A stretch of DNA of 64,000 bases, taken from positions 60,093 through 124,092 of the forward strand of contig NZ_JAWDKD010000020.1 in the NCBI RefSeq assembly GCF_032714475.1, written 5' to 3'. This document shows, piece after piece, positions 18,656 to 27,733 of the stretch. Position 1 is the first letter of the stretch, and each line of letters begins with the position of its first letter. The notes beneath the pieces were generated by a model, which was not told the DNA's origin, searched no databases, and worked only from the letters and a program-made list of their open reading frames with translations. This DNA comes from Methanolapillus africanus (lineage in GTDB: Archaea; Halobacteriota; Methanosarcinia; Methanosarcinales; Methanosarcinaceae). Made by a program: the position numbers and the translations under genes.

Positions 18656-19161
18656 AAGAAGTTTATTTTTCAGTTCCGGAGACCGGATCTCTTTATTTAG
18701 ATGAAGTATTGGTTCAAATAGACGCCGTTGCGCTCTTGTTTACTTGCCGGGATGAACAAAACCGGCCGTATTTGTGCGTCTGTACGGATTCTTATGAACC
18801 GGGATACGTCGTTGTTTTGACGACGCCTGAAATTTTAATTCAAATGCTCAACAATGAAATTCCAATGTATGACGCCTTCTTGCAATCGCCGGACGGAATC
18901 GCTTTTAAAATTGAAGAGAAGGATTCGCTTGAAAATGATATTGTTGCATCCGTTTCAATTCATGATGTTTCGGAGAAAGACTTACCTCTGAGGAATGCTT
19001 TTTTTGAAATTCATACGAAAAGCATCACGGATTACATATTTCGATTGCAAGAAGGATTTGAAAACGAATCTTTAGACAAATCTGAAGGGACCCGATCCAA
19101 TAAGCAGTTCGCTTTCGATGATCAAAATCATGTTAAGCCGGTAATTTATGAGACGAAATAA
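18652..19161 (+). CDS. Unknown protein, DUF6575-like, second gene of the pair
   Basis: 169 residues. The N-terminus (SLYLDEVLVQIDAVALLFTC...LCVCTDSYEPGYVVVLTT) and ILIQMLNNEIPMYDAFL resemble DUF6575-type proteins, which share a beta-rich N-terminus and a helix ending in DAF. The ATG overlaps the upstream stop (ATGA), so translation is coupled. The function is unknown; the family is often found near phage-defence or toxin genes. The family assignment is from memory of the motif and is tentative. Confidence 0.55.
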   Translation: MKEVYFSVPETGSLYLDEVLVQIDAVALLFTCRDEQNRPYLCVCTDSYEPGYVVVLTTPEILIQMLNNEIPMYDAFLQSPDGIAFKIEEKDSLENDIVASVSIHDVSEKDLPLRNAFFEIHTKSITDYIFRLQEGFENESLDKSEGTRSNKQFAFDDQNHVKPVIYETK

Positions 19162-19280
19162 AAGATGTTTGTGCAAAAACTGTTTCAGAAACCGTCATTC
19201 CTAAAATGAATTTGTTCTTGAATGATTTGATTCAATAACATATCATTCCATTTTTCATATAATATTTTATAGTTGATATA

Positions 19281-19297
19281 ATAAAGTATAAATAGGA
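19281..19297 (+). promoter_or_regulatory. TATA box for the small lipoprotein gene
   Basis: ataaagtataaatagga, about 66 bases upstream of the start codon. Confidence 0.35.
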
Positions 19298-19362
19298 TAT
19301 CCTCTTTTAATCATTTGTTATTATAAAAATCCAAAAATGACTCATAACAGAAAGGTATCTTC

Positions 19363-19704
19363 ATGAAACTCATTCGTAAAGCGTCGTTTGTCCTCGCTCT
19401 CTTGTCGGTCTTATTGGTCCTGACCGCTTTAGCCTTGGCCGGCTGCGATTGTGAAAACGATGTTGAGTTGACCGAGTTCTCTGTCCAAAACGGCGGACAG
19501 AATGCTTCCGCCGAGAATTATTCTTATCTATACAAAAATGCCGGCGACAGTGCCGCCGGCAGTTACTACACAACGGATTGCGGATTTGAGAGCGCCTCCT
19601 TCTCAAATCCGACCGTTGAGAATCCCGTTCGCGCCGAAACGGTGTGGCACGAATGCGGTTTGTTTGGAGAATGCCGGAACCTGTTTTTATCTTGGATTGA
19701 ATAA
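19363..19704 (+). CDS. Small secreted lipoprotein, unknown
   Basis: 113 residues. The N-terminus MKLIRKASFVLALLSVLLVL then ALALAGCDC is a signal peptide with a lipobox; Cys28 would be lipidated. The mature part is short, Asn/Ser-rich, with Cys residues (TDCGFES, HECGLFGEC) that could form disulfides. I recognise no family. ATG 19363 has AGAAAGGTATCTTC upstream. A T-rich stretch follows. Confidence 0.6.
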   Translation: MKLIRKASFVLALLSVLLVLTALALAGCDCENDVELTEFSVQNGGQNASAENYSYLYKNAGDSAAGSYYTTDCGFESASFSNPTVENPVRAETVWHECGLFGECRNLFLSWIE

Positions 19705-19842
19705 CCGGAAAAACAGCTTTTTCATTCTTTGATTTTTTATTTTCTTTTCATTTTCTCTTTCTCTTCTTTTCTCATTTTTTCCTTTCATTTTTTCCTTTCT
19801 TCTTGCAAATCTTTTTATGGCTTTGCCGTTTATTTTTAAAGC

Positions 19843-20634
19843 ATGGATCCGATGTTTGAAATCCGGAACGTTTCTTTTCAAAACACAATTTTTTATCCGG
19901 ACATATCGATTTTTCCGAATCAAGTTACTTTTATTTCCGGCGAGAGCGGCAGCGGCAAAAGCACGCTTCTCCGGTTTTTAAACGGCACGATGACGCCGAA
20001 TTCCGGTTCCGTTTTGTTCTTCGGAAATGACGTTGCGGTTATGGATCCGATCGATCTGCGCCGGCAAGTGTTGCTGGCCAACCAATCGGTTTTTTTGTTC
20101 GACGGCAGCATCCGGAACAATTTCGCTCAATTTTATTCTTTTTTGGACAAAAAGCCGCCGTCGTATGATGAGATTTCCCGCTTTCTCCGAATTTGCTGCC
20201 TGGATTTTCCGTTGGACAAGAATTGTTCTGTCTTGTCGGGTGGCGAACGCCACCGTGTTTTCATCGCCGTCTGCCTCTCTTTTTTGCCGAAAGTTCTTCT
20301 CATGGACGAACCAACATCGGATTTGGACGAACGAAACGCCGTTTGCCTGATCCGAAACGTGATTGCCTTTGCCAAAGAAAAAGGGATAACGCTTGTGATT
20401 GTGAGTCATGACGCCGAGATTGTCAAACAGTTTTCGGACTGGACGATTGTCATTGAAAAGTCGAATGAAAGCTGTGATGGTGCCGGCGCCCACGCCGGTT
20501 CCGGCGTGGACGCGGACGCGGTTTCGGATGCAAGTGATAATGGTGCGGACAATGATGTGGATAATGGTGCGGACAACAGTGCAGAAATCAAATCGGTTTC
20601 CGACAAAAAAGAGTATTCAGGCGGTGACTTCTGA
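19843..20634 (+). CDS. fetA: ABC transporter ATP-binding protein (FetA-like)
   Basis: 263 residues. Walker A GESGSGKST at about 33-41, signature LSGGERHR near 132, Walker B VLLMDEPTSDLD, and the switch His in IVSHD. It is paired, with a TGATG overlap, with a FetB/YbbM-type permease, so it most likely powers the FetAB family exporter linked to iron and oxidative-stress resistance. The last 50 residues are an Asp/Ala/Gly/Asn-rich low-complexity tail not needed for ATPase function and unusual for the family. The iron substrate is inferred from the family. Confidence 0.85.
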   Translation: MDPMFEIRNVSFQNTIFYPDISIFPNQVTFISGESGSGKSTLLRFLNGTMTPNSGSVLFFGNDVAVMDPIDLRRQVLLANQSVFLFDGSIRNNFAQFYSFLDKKPPSYDEISRFLRICCLDFPLDKNCSVLSGGERHRVFIAVCLSFLPKVLLMDEPTSDLDERNAVCLIRNVIAFAKEKGITLVIVSHDAEIVKQFSDWTIVIEKSNESCDGAGAHAGSGVDADAVSDASDNGADNDVDNGADNSAEIKSVSDKKEYSGGDF

Positions 20635-21407
20635 TGGACAACGTCGTTGTGCTCAACTTTTTCCAATTCGCACTCATTTACCTGCTGCTTTTGATTGTTC
20701 TGGCAATCATGAAACTTTCAAAAGCGGGACAATCGAAGCAGATCATTCTGGCGAGCATGACGATGACGGTTCAGTTGATTTTGGCCGGCCTCATTTTGTC
20801 TTACATTTTCAAAAACCCGAATCCGGTTTTCGTTGCCGTTTATGTCGCCGCCATGATTGCTTTTTCGATTTGGCGCGTTTTATCGAAGAATAAGGGTCTC
20901 AACAAACGCTTTAAAATCGCCGTTGCCGTTTCCATCGCCTTTTCCGGCCTTTTCGTGGTCGTTTATTTCGTCGGCATCGTTGTCGGCATCAGTCTTTTTA
21001 ACCCGCAGTATGTGATTCCGATCAGCGGCATGGTTTTCGGAAACACGATGACGGGCGTCGGGCTTGCGCTCAAGACCTTTGACGAGAGTTTAAAATCGCA
21101 GCGCTTAAAGATGGACGTGCTTCTTAATTTGGGCGCGGCGCCGAAAAAGATTCTCCGGCCTTTCGCGAACAACGCGCTTGAAACGGCGCTTTTGCCGACG
21201 ATTAACTCAATGTTCGGGATGGGGATTGTGTCGCTGCCGGGCATGATGACGGGACAAATTCTTGCGGGGACGGATCCTTTTGTGGCTATTTTGTATCAAA
21301 TTGCCATCATGATTTCGATTTGTACAGCGGTTTGTTTGAGCGTTTATTTGTGCTTGGAGATGGGTTATCGGACTTTGTATAATAAGAAGGGGCAGTTTGA
21401 GTTTTGA
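20634..21407 (+). CDS. fetB: ABC transporter permease, FetB/YbbM (UPF0014) family
   Basis: 257 residues with about seven hydrophobic segments. Conserved family blocks: PISGMVFGNTMTGVGLAL, LLNLGAAPKKILRPF and GIVSLPGMMTGQILAGTDP, the typical FetB core. Membrane partner of the preceding ATPase; translation is coupled through the TGATG overlap. The gene ends 13 bases from the convergent HEPN gene, so it marks the left edge of the AT-rich defence island. Confidence 0.9.
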   Translation: MDNVVVLNFFQFALIYLLLLIVLAIMKLSKAGQSKQIILASMTMTVQLILAGLILSYIFKNPNPVFVAVYVAAMIAFSIWRVLSKNKGLNKRFKIAVAVSIAFSGLFVVVYFVGIVVGISLFNPQYVIPISGMVFGNTMTGVGLALKTFDESLKSQRLKMDVLLNLGAAPKKILRPFANNALETALLPTINSMFGMGIVSLPGMMTGQILAGTDPFVAILYQIAIMISICTAVCLSVYLCLEMGYRTLYNKKGQFEF

Positions 21408-21419
21408 TTTTTTCAAATC

Positions 21420-22862
21420 TTAACTCAATAATAAATTATTAGAATTTTTAGATTCAGTTTCAGAATTTATAAAAATTAGCTTATTGAATGTAACCAGAAG
21501 AGTTCTAATGCTAATTATGGCAAAATCTGTTCTTGAAAATGATGTATTGACTAAATATTCTTCATCTGCTTCTAATATTTGTTTTATATTTTCAGAAATG
21601 ATTGCTTCCATTTCTTCTTTGGAATATAAAACACTTAGAGATGAAATTGTTTTTATGAATTTTTCAGTTTTTTGAACATTTTCGGCATTCTCCCTATAAT
21701 AACTGGGTATACTTTTAAGAAGTGGGGTCAGTGCTGTAAAAATCAAAGGTGAAAATATTTCAAAAGCTTGTGGAATCTTCTTGTAAATATGAGTTAAAAG
21801 TGAAGATATTGAAGAAATGAGTTTTTCTTTACTTAATTCTTCAAATTCTTTTGGAATAAAGGGCTCAATTTCTGAAAAAACAATTGATAATAATTCATTA
21901 ATTAGTTCGTAATTTTTTACTAAAAAAAGTTTTATCTCACGTATTGAAAATTCAAATGATATAGAGGCATTATCTAGTTCTATAATTGGAATATTTCCAT
22001 AACCTTCTTCCATTAAAGCCCAATGTGCACGTATCAGTAATCCTTCAAGAGTTGTGAAATTTTTATTTTTGACTACCTCTATATTTTTCTTATTTATACC
22101 AATTAATTCTTTTAACTCTTTTTTATATCTATTAAATTCATTATAATCAATTGTATGATTATGTGCAACTTGATTCCTTCCTTCTCTTACGTCTTCCAAC
22201 ATCATACTATCAAAGGATGAAAAATCGTTAATAAATAGTCTGTCCCATAAAGAATGTGGTCTGAATTTATTTAAACTACTTATGATTTCCTCCTTGCTCA
22301 TAGTTTGCATATTAGAATCAGACAAATAATCCCATAATTCTTTATTTGTTTCTTCCTTATCAAACAAAAATTTATATAATTCTGTAATTGTAGATGCCTG
22401 CAATCCATATTCTATTTTATTGCTTGTTTTTACCTTAAATCGAGTTTGTTCTGGCCAGTTTGAACCATACGTTCTAATCACAACTAAATAGGCTAATTCT
22501 CGCAATGAATTTTCAAATGTTCCAAAAAGAGGAAATAAACGCTTACAATAATATTCCGAAGACTCATCTTTAGTTTTTACAATATAGTAATTTTTTCTAT
22601 GGGAATTAGATGTAATAGCTTTATGAGCTTGGCTTAAAATTCTCGCATCCTTGTTTATTGGACCTTTTTTTGATTCAATCCAAAAGTAACATAAATTGTT
22701 TTTAGGGTCCAAAACTTCATCATAAGAAATATTGATTAATTCATTTCCATTTATTATTTCTAATTTTTTTCTGTATATCTTTGAACAGACATTTTTTAAA
22801 AAGTCTTCTGATGGTGATTTAATTTTTTCGTTTTTTGACATTATCAAATATTCTATTTTCAT
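21420..22862 (-). CDS. Swt1-like HEPN protein, putative abortive-infection RNase
   Basis: 480 residues, strongly AT-rich. ATG 22862 has GGTGAT upstream. Near residues 115-145, FENSLRELAYLVVIRTYGSNW resembles the start of Swt1-type HEPN domains. Near 229-234 lies REGRNQVAHNH, the R-x4-H motif of HEPN ribonucleases. The C-terminal half is helical, without a recognised domain; there is no membrane anchor or nucleotidase motif. HEPN RNases of this kind act as toxins or Abi effectors. It sits head-to-head with hsdR, so it is probably a defence gene accompanying the restriction system. The domain name is from motif reading only. Confidence 0.6.
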   Translation of the reverse strand: MKIEYLIMSKNEKIKSPSEDFLKNVCSKIYRKKLEIINGNELINISYDEVLDPKNNLCYFWIESKKGPINKDARILSQAHKAITSNSHRKNYYIVKTKDESSEYYCKRLFPLFGTFENSLRELAYLVVIRTYGSNWPEQTRFKVKTSNKIEYGLQASTITELYKFLFDKEETNKELWDYLSDSNMQTMSKEEIISSLNKFRPHSLWDRLFINDFSSFDSMMLEDVREGRNQVAHNHTIDYNEFNRYKKELKELIGINKKNIEVVKNKNFTTLEGLLIRAHWALMEEGYGNIPIIELDNASISFEFSIREIKLFLVKNYELINELLSIVFSEIEPFIPKEFEELSKEKLISSISSLLTHIYKKIPQAFEIFSPLIFTALTPLLKSIPSYYRENAENVQKTEKFIKTISSLSVLYSKEEMEAIISENIKQILEADEEYLVNTSFSRTDFAIISIRTLLVTFNKLIFINSETESKNSNNLLLS

Positions 22863-23056
22863 GTTTTTATCACCATTTTTAATATTACATGTTCCAATAC
22901 TTTCTTTTTTTGTTTTTTAAATATTAAAATTTTTTCTTTTCCATTCAATAATATTTTTATAATTTCGGATACAATTGTTTTGAAATTATATTATTCTAAA
23001 TACTTTTTATTGTTTGTATTCATTGTTGTTTTTATAATTGGTTTTGGTGTTTTGGG
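22863..23056. promoter_or_regulatory. Divergent promoter region, HEPN / hsdRMS
   Basis: About 190 bp of very AT-rich spacer between divergent genes; it must carry both promoters. No repeats or inverted operator are obvious. Confidence 0.4.
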
Positions 23057-26000
23057 ATGGAAAGTAATTTCAGCTTCTTGAAGGAAGATTTTCCGGCACT
23101 TGAAAAGCTCGGCAGCCTAGCGGAAAACTATCTTTATTCTGACCCGAATGCATGTCTTCTCAAGATGGGAATGTTTGCCGAATCTGTTGTGAATTATATT
23201 TTTGAAATTGAGGGGCTGAGTCTCCAAGAAGAACTTGAGAACACGGCAGCAAATAAAATTAAAAAACTGAATCAAGAGGGTTTGATTCCGAAAGAAATTG
23301 ACAATATTCTGTACACTCTCAGAAAGAAAAGAAATCTGGCCATTCATGAAGGATATGATTCGCCGGATGACTGTTTCCCTTTACTTCAAATGACTTATAA
23401 GTTGGGTGTTTGGTTTTTCCAAACTTACGACAGTTTGGATTACAAACCGGTTGACTTTTTTACACCCCAGGACAACCGCGAATCTCAGGATTATGACGTC
23501 CTTTTGAAAGAAAATGAAAGATTGGCGACAGAACTTGAATCTCTTAAAAGTCCGGAATCCGTTGTTCAGGCAGCTGCTTCCGTTACGAAAGACGAACGCA
23601 GAAAACGTTCTTCAACAATTGCAAGCAACATGAAAATGTTGGAAGAGGAAACTCGTTATTTGATTGACGAGAAATTGAGGGCAGTTGGATGGGAAGCCGA
23701 TACGGTCAACCTTCGTTTTGCAAATGGAACACGTCCGCAAAAGGGAAAAAATATTGCCATTGCGGAATGGCCGACAATTTCTAAAGACGGAACGCGAGGA
23801 TATGTCGATTATGCTCTATTTGTTGGCCTGAAAATGATCGGCGTTGTCGAAGCCAAACGTACTTTCACGGATGTCTCTTCCGTTATTGATAATCAATGCC
23901 GGACTTATGCGATGTCAATGACTTTTGAAAACGACGATTCTCAAATGGGTATGTGGGGAGAATATCGTGTTCCTTTCGTTTTTGCGACAAACGGCCGTCC
24001 TTACTTGAAACAACTGGAAACGAAATCCGGTATTTGGTTCAGAGACGTCCGCCTGGACTCTAATATTCCGAAAGCATTGCATAATTGGATGAGTCCGGAT
24101 GGAATGATGGAATTGTTTGAAAAGGATGTCGTCGAATCCAATAAAACACTTCAAGAAATGCCTTTTGATTTCCTGACAGATCATAATGGTCTCGGACTTC
24201 GTCCGTATCAACTTCGTGCGATAGAGGCGGCGGAAAATGCCGTCATTGACGGGAAACAAGGTGTTTTGATTTCAATGGCAACCGGTACCGGAAAGACACG
24301 AACGGTTTCCGGATTGATTTACCGTTTCCTTAAATCGGGTCGTTTCAATAGAGTTTTGTTTTTGGTGGACAGAAACGCTTTGGGTGAACAAGCTATTGAC
24401 ATGTTCAGCGATACGAAAATTGAAGATCTGATGACGCTGAATCAAATTTATGATATTAAAAAGTTGGATGACAAAGAGTTTGACAAAGAAACGAAAATTC
24501 ATGTGGCGACGGTTCAAAGTCTTGTCAAACGCATTTTGTATAATGACGGCGAAACGGTTCCGGCTGTTACAGATTATGATTTAATTGTTGTTGATGAAGC
24601 ACATCGCGGATACATTTTAGATCGGGAATTGGGGGACGACGAGTTTCTTTATCGCGATCAAAACGATTACATCAGCAAGTATCGTATGGTGATTGAATAC
24701 TTCGATGCCGTCAAAGTTGCACTGACGGCAACGCCGGCTATTCATACGACTCAAATTTTCGGTAAGCCGGTTTTTACTTATTCATATCGTGAAGCAGTTA
24801 TTGAAGGATATTTATCCGATCATAACCCGCCGCATCGTATCGTATCCAAGTTAAAGCTTGAAGGCATCAATTTCAAACCCGGTGAAACAGTTCCGATTTA
24901 TAATCCGATCACAAATGAAATTCTCAACAGCGACGAGTTGGAAGACGAACTCAATTTTGAGATTGACAACTTCAACCGCCAGGTGATTACTGAGAATTTC
25001 AATCGTACAAATTTGGAGGAAATTGCCAAGGACTTAAATCCGGAAGGCGACGGCAAAACGCTCATTTATGCGGTTGACGACAATCATGCAGATCTGATTG
25101 TCCGGATTTTGAAGGAGATTTATGAACCAATGGGCGTTTCAAACGACGCCATTATGAAAATTACGGGCAGTATTGGCAACAAGAAAAATATTCTTGGAGC
25201 GGTCAAGCGTTTCAAAAATGAAAAATACCCGAATATTGCGGTTACCGTGGATTTGCTGACAACCGGCATTGATGTTCCTAAAATTACATCTCTTGTTTTT
25301 ATGCGCCGCGTCAAATCCCGTATTTTGTTTGAACAAATGATGGGGCGAGCGACGCGCCTCTGTCCGGAAATTCAAAAAACGCACTTTGACATTTACGATC
25401 CTGTCGGTGTTTATGAATCTTTAGATAAAGTCAGTACAATGTTGCCGGTGGTGTCGAATGTTTCCACAACATTTGAAGACCTGCTTGACGGACTTTCAAC
25501 TTTTGATTCCGATGCTCAAATTCAAAATCAGTTGGATATGATTGTTGCCAAAATGCAGCGTCAAAAACGCCGGATGAGTGATGAAGCGGAGGAAAGTTTT
25601 GAAGATTTGTCCGGGGGGTTGAGCGTTTCTCAATTCATTGAAGAAATCAGACATATGGCGCCGTCAAAAGCTAAAGATTATGTTCTTCAAAATCCTCAAC
25701 TCTTTGACCTTTTCAATGAGAAAAGACCGCCGAGAATGCTTGTTATTTCTAACCAACCGGATGAAATTATCAGTCACGAACGCGGTTACGGCGTCGGCGT
25801 TCTCAAACCGGAAGATTATTTGAGCGAATTCAATCGTTTCATCAATGAAAACATGGACAAAATCGCAGGTTTGAACATCGTCTGTACACGCCCGAAAGAA
25901 TTAACTCTTGAATCTCTGAAAAGTCTCCGAAATGAAATGGCCAGACAGGGTTTTACAGAGCAATATCTTAATATGGCTGTGAAAGAAATTAGAAATGTAG

Positions 26001-26302
26001 ATGTTGCTGCAGATTTAATCACTTTTATTCGAAATGAAGCGCTTGGTGTTCCGTTGACAAGTCATGAAGAACGCGTCAAATTCGCAACGAACAAGGTTCG
26101 GGAAAAACACCACTTTAACAAAATGCAATCGGATTGGTTCAATCGGATTGAAATGGCTGTCATGAACGAATCTGTTGCTGACCCGGATATTTTTGAAAGG
26201 GGTGCTTTTAAAACAGGTGGCGGCTTTAACAAAATCAACCGGATTTTTGACAATCAATTGGAAAAAATCATGCAGGATTTGAATTATTATTTGTATGAAT
26301 AA
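23057..26302 (+). CDS. hsdR: Type I restriction endonuclease subunit R
   Basis: 1081 residues. An N-terminal DUF4145-like helical domain (about 1-110: LLKMGMFAESVVNYIF...RKKRNLAIHEGY), then the nuclease domain with the PD-(D/E)xK core YVDYALF...GVVEAKRT near 250-265. The SF2 motor has Walker A ATGTGKTRT near 408, DEAH in VVDEAHRG near 512, VALTATPA, and motif VI QMMGRATR. The C-terminus is the helical domain that contacts HsdM. HsdR translocates DNA and cuts unmethylated DNA. First gene of hsdRMS, 12 bases from hsdM. Its base composition is closer to the host than the flanking hsdS/gajA. Confidence 0.95.
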   Translation: MESNFSFLKEDFPALEKLGSLAENYLYSDPNACLLKMGMFAESVVNYIFEIEGLSLQEELENTAANKIKKLNQEGLIPKEIDNILYTLRKKRNLAIHEGYDSPDDCFPLLQMTYKLGVWFFQTYDSLDYKPVDFFTPQDNRESQDYDVLLKENERLATELESLKSPESVVQAAASVTKDERRKRSSTIASNMKMLEEETRYLIDEKLRAVGWEADTVNLRFANGTRPQKGKNIAIAEWPTISKDGTRGYVDYALFVGLKMIGVVEAKRTFTDVSSVIDNQCRTYAMSMTFENDDSQMGMWGEYRVPFVFATNGRPYLKQLETKSGIWFRDVRLDSNIPKALHNWMSPDGMMELFEKDVVESNKTLQEMPFDFLTDHNGLGLRPYQLRAIEAAENAVIDGKQGVLISMATGTGKTRTVSGLIYRFLKSGRFNRVLFLVDRNALGEQAIDMFSDTKIEDLMTLNQIYDIKKLDDKEFDKETKIHVATVQSLVKRILYNDGETVPAVTDYDLIVVDEAHRGYILDRELGDDEFLYRDQNDYISKYRMVIEYFDAVKVALTATPAIHTTQIFGKPVFTYSYREAVIEGYLSDHNPPHRIVSKLKLEGINFKPGETVPIYNPITNEILNSDELEDELNFEIDNFNRQVITENFNRTNLEEIAKDLNPEGDGKTLIYAVDDNHADLIVRILKEIYEPMGVSNDAIMKITGSIGNKKNILGAVKRFKNEKYPNIAVTVDLLTTGIDVPKITSLVFMRRVKSRILFEQMMGRATRLCPEIQKTHFDIYDPVGVYESLDKVSTMLPVVSNVSTTFEDLLDGLSTFDSDAQIQNQLDMIVAKMQRQKRRMSDEAEESFEDLSGGLSVSQFIEEIRHMAPSKAKDYVLQNPQLFDLFNEKRPPRMLVISNQPDEIISHERGYGVGVLKPEDYLSEFNRFINENMDKIAGLNIVCTRPKELTLESLKSLRNEMARQGFTEQYLNMAVKEIRNVDVAADLITFIRNEALGVPLTSHEERVKFATNKVREKHHFNKMQSDWFNRIEMAVMNESVADPDIFERGAFKTGGGFNKINRIFDNQLEKIMQDLNYYLYE

Positions 26303-26314
26303 GGAATTTTCACT

Positions 26315-27733
26315 ATGAACAATCAGGAAATCGTTGCCAAGCTTTGGAATTTATGTAATGTTCTTCGGGATGACGGTATTACTTATCATCAATACGTCAC
26401 CGAATTGACTTACATTTTGTTTTTGAAAATGACCAAAGAAACAGGTCGTGAAGATTCCATTCCTAAAGAATACCGCTGGGACAATTTGGTGAATAAGCAA
26501 GGCGTTGACTTGAAACGGTTTTACAACGATCTTTTGAACCATTTGGGTGAAAACACAAAAGGTCGCATTAAGGAAATTTATTCCGGCGCCCGTTCCAACA
26601 TTGACGAGCCGAAAAATCTTGAAAAACTGATTACAACCATTGATTCTTTGGATTGGTATTCTGCTAAAGAAGAAGGCCTCGGCAACCTCTATGAAGGTCT
26701 TTTGGAGAAAAATGCCGGCGAAAAGAAATCCGGTGCCGGTCAATACTTTACACCTCGTGTTTTGATTGATGTGATGGTTGAATTAACCGATCCAAAACCG
26801 GGAGAACTTTGTAATGACCCGGCTTGCGGGACTTTCGGTTTCATGATTGCAGCCGACCGTTATATCAAAGATAATAACAATCAACTTTTTGATCTTCCTA
26901 TTACTCAGCAAGAGTTCCAAAAAGAGAAAGCATTTACAGGCTGTGAATTGGTTCATGACACGCACCGTTTGGCTCTCATGAACGCTATGCTTCACGATAT
27001 TGAAGGAGAAATTCTTCTTGGCGATACGCTTTCCACAATGGGAAAAGATATGAATGGTTTTGATGTGGTTTTAACAAATCCGCCATTTGGAACCAAAAAA
27101 GGCGGAGAGCGTGCAACCCGTGACGACTTCACATATCCGACATCCAACAAGCAGCTCAATTTCCTTCAACACATTTACCGCAGTTTAAAACATGACGGAA
27201 AATCCCGCGCAGCCGTTGTTCTTCCGGACAACGTTCTTTTTGCCGACGGTGACGGTGAAAGCATTCGCGTTGACTTAATGGATAAATGCAATCTTCATAC
27301 GATTCTCCGGCTTCCGACCGGTATATTTTATGCTCAAGGCGTCAAGACAAATGTTTTGTTTTTCACGCGTGGAAAATCCGACAAGGATAGCACCAAAACT
27401 GTTTGGATTTATGATCTGAGAACAAACATGCCTTCTTTTGGAAAAACAAACCCGTTAAACAAAGAGCATTTTGTTGATTTTATTAAAGCTTACACTGCCA
27501 AAGACCGTTCCAAAATCGAAGATGAACGCTTTTCCTGTTTTACAAGAGAACAAGTCAAAGCCAAAAACAATAGTCTTGATATCGGTTTAATTCGCGATGA
27601 CAGCGTTTTGGATTATGATGATTTACAAGACCCGATTGAAAGTGGAGAAGAAATTATTGCTGATCTTGAAGAAGCTGTTGATTTGATTAAAAGCGTTGTT
27701 AAGGAACTGAAAAGTCTTGAAGGTGAGCGTTGA
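26315..27733 (+). CDS. hsdM: Type I DNA (adenine-N6) methyltransferase subunit M
   Basis: 472 residues. An N-terminal HsdM_N helical region, the SAM-binding motif DPACGTFGFM near residue 168, and the catalytic motif NPPFGT near 255 (NPPF, N6-adenine class). With HsdS it methylates the bipartite target and protects self DNA. ATG 26315 follows AAGGAATTTTCACT. The stop overlaps the hsdS ATG (TGATG). C-terminal helix rich in Glu/Leu fits HsdS contact. Confidence 0.96.
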   Translation: MNNQEIVAKLWNLCNVLRDDGITYHQYVTELTYILFLKMTKETGREDSIPKEYRWDNLVNKQGVDLKRFYNDLLNHLGENTKGRIKEIYSGARSNIDEPKNLEKLITTIDSLDWYSAKEEGLGNLYEGLLEKNAGEKKSGAGQYFTPRVLIDVMVELTDPKPGELCNDPACGTFGFMIAADRYIKDNNNQLFDLPITQQEFQKEKAFTGCELVHDTHRLALMNAMLHDIEGEILLGDTLSTMGKDMNGFDVVLTNPPFGTKKGGERATRDDFTYPTSNKQLNFLQHIYRSLKHDGKSRAAVVLPDNVLFADGDGESIRVDLMDKCNLHTILRLPTGIFYAQGVKTNVLFFTRGKSDKDSTKTVWIYDLRTNMPSFGKTNPLNKEHFVDFIKAYTAKDRSKIEDERFSCFTREQVKAKNNSLDIGLIRDDSVLDYDDLQDPIESGEEIIADLEEAVDLIKSVVKELKSLEGER

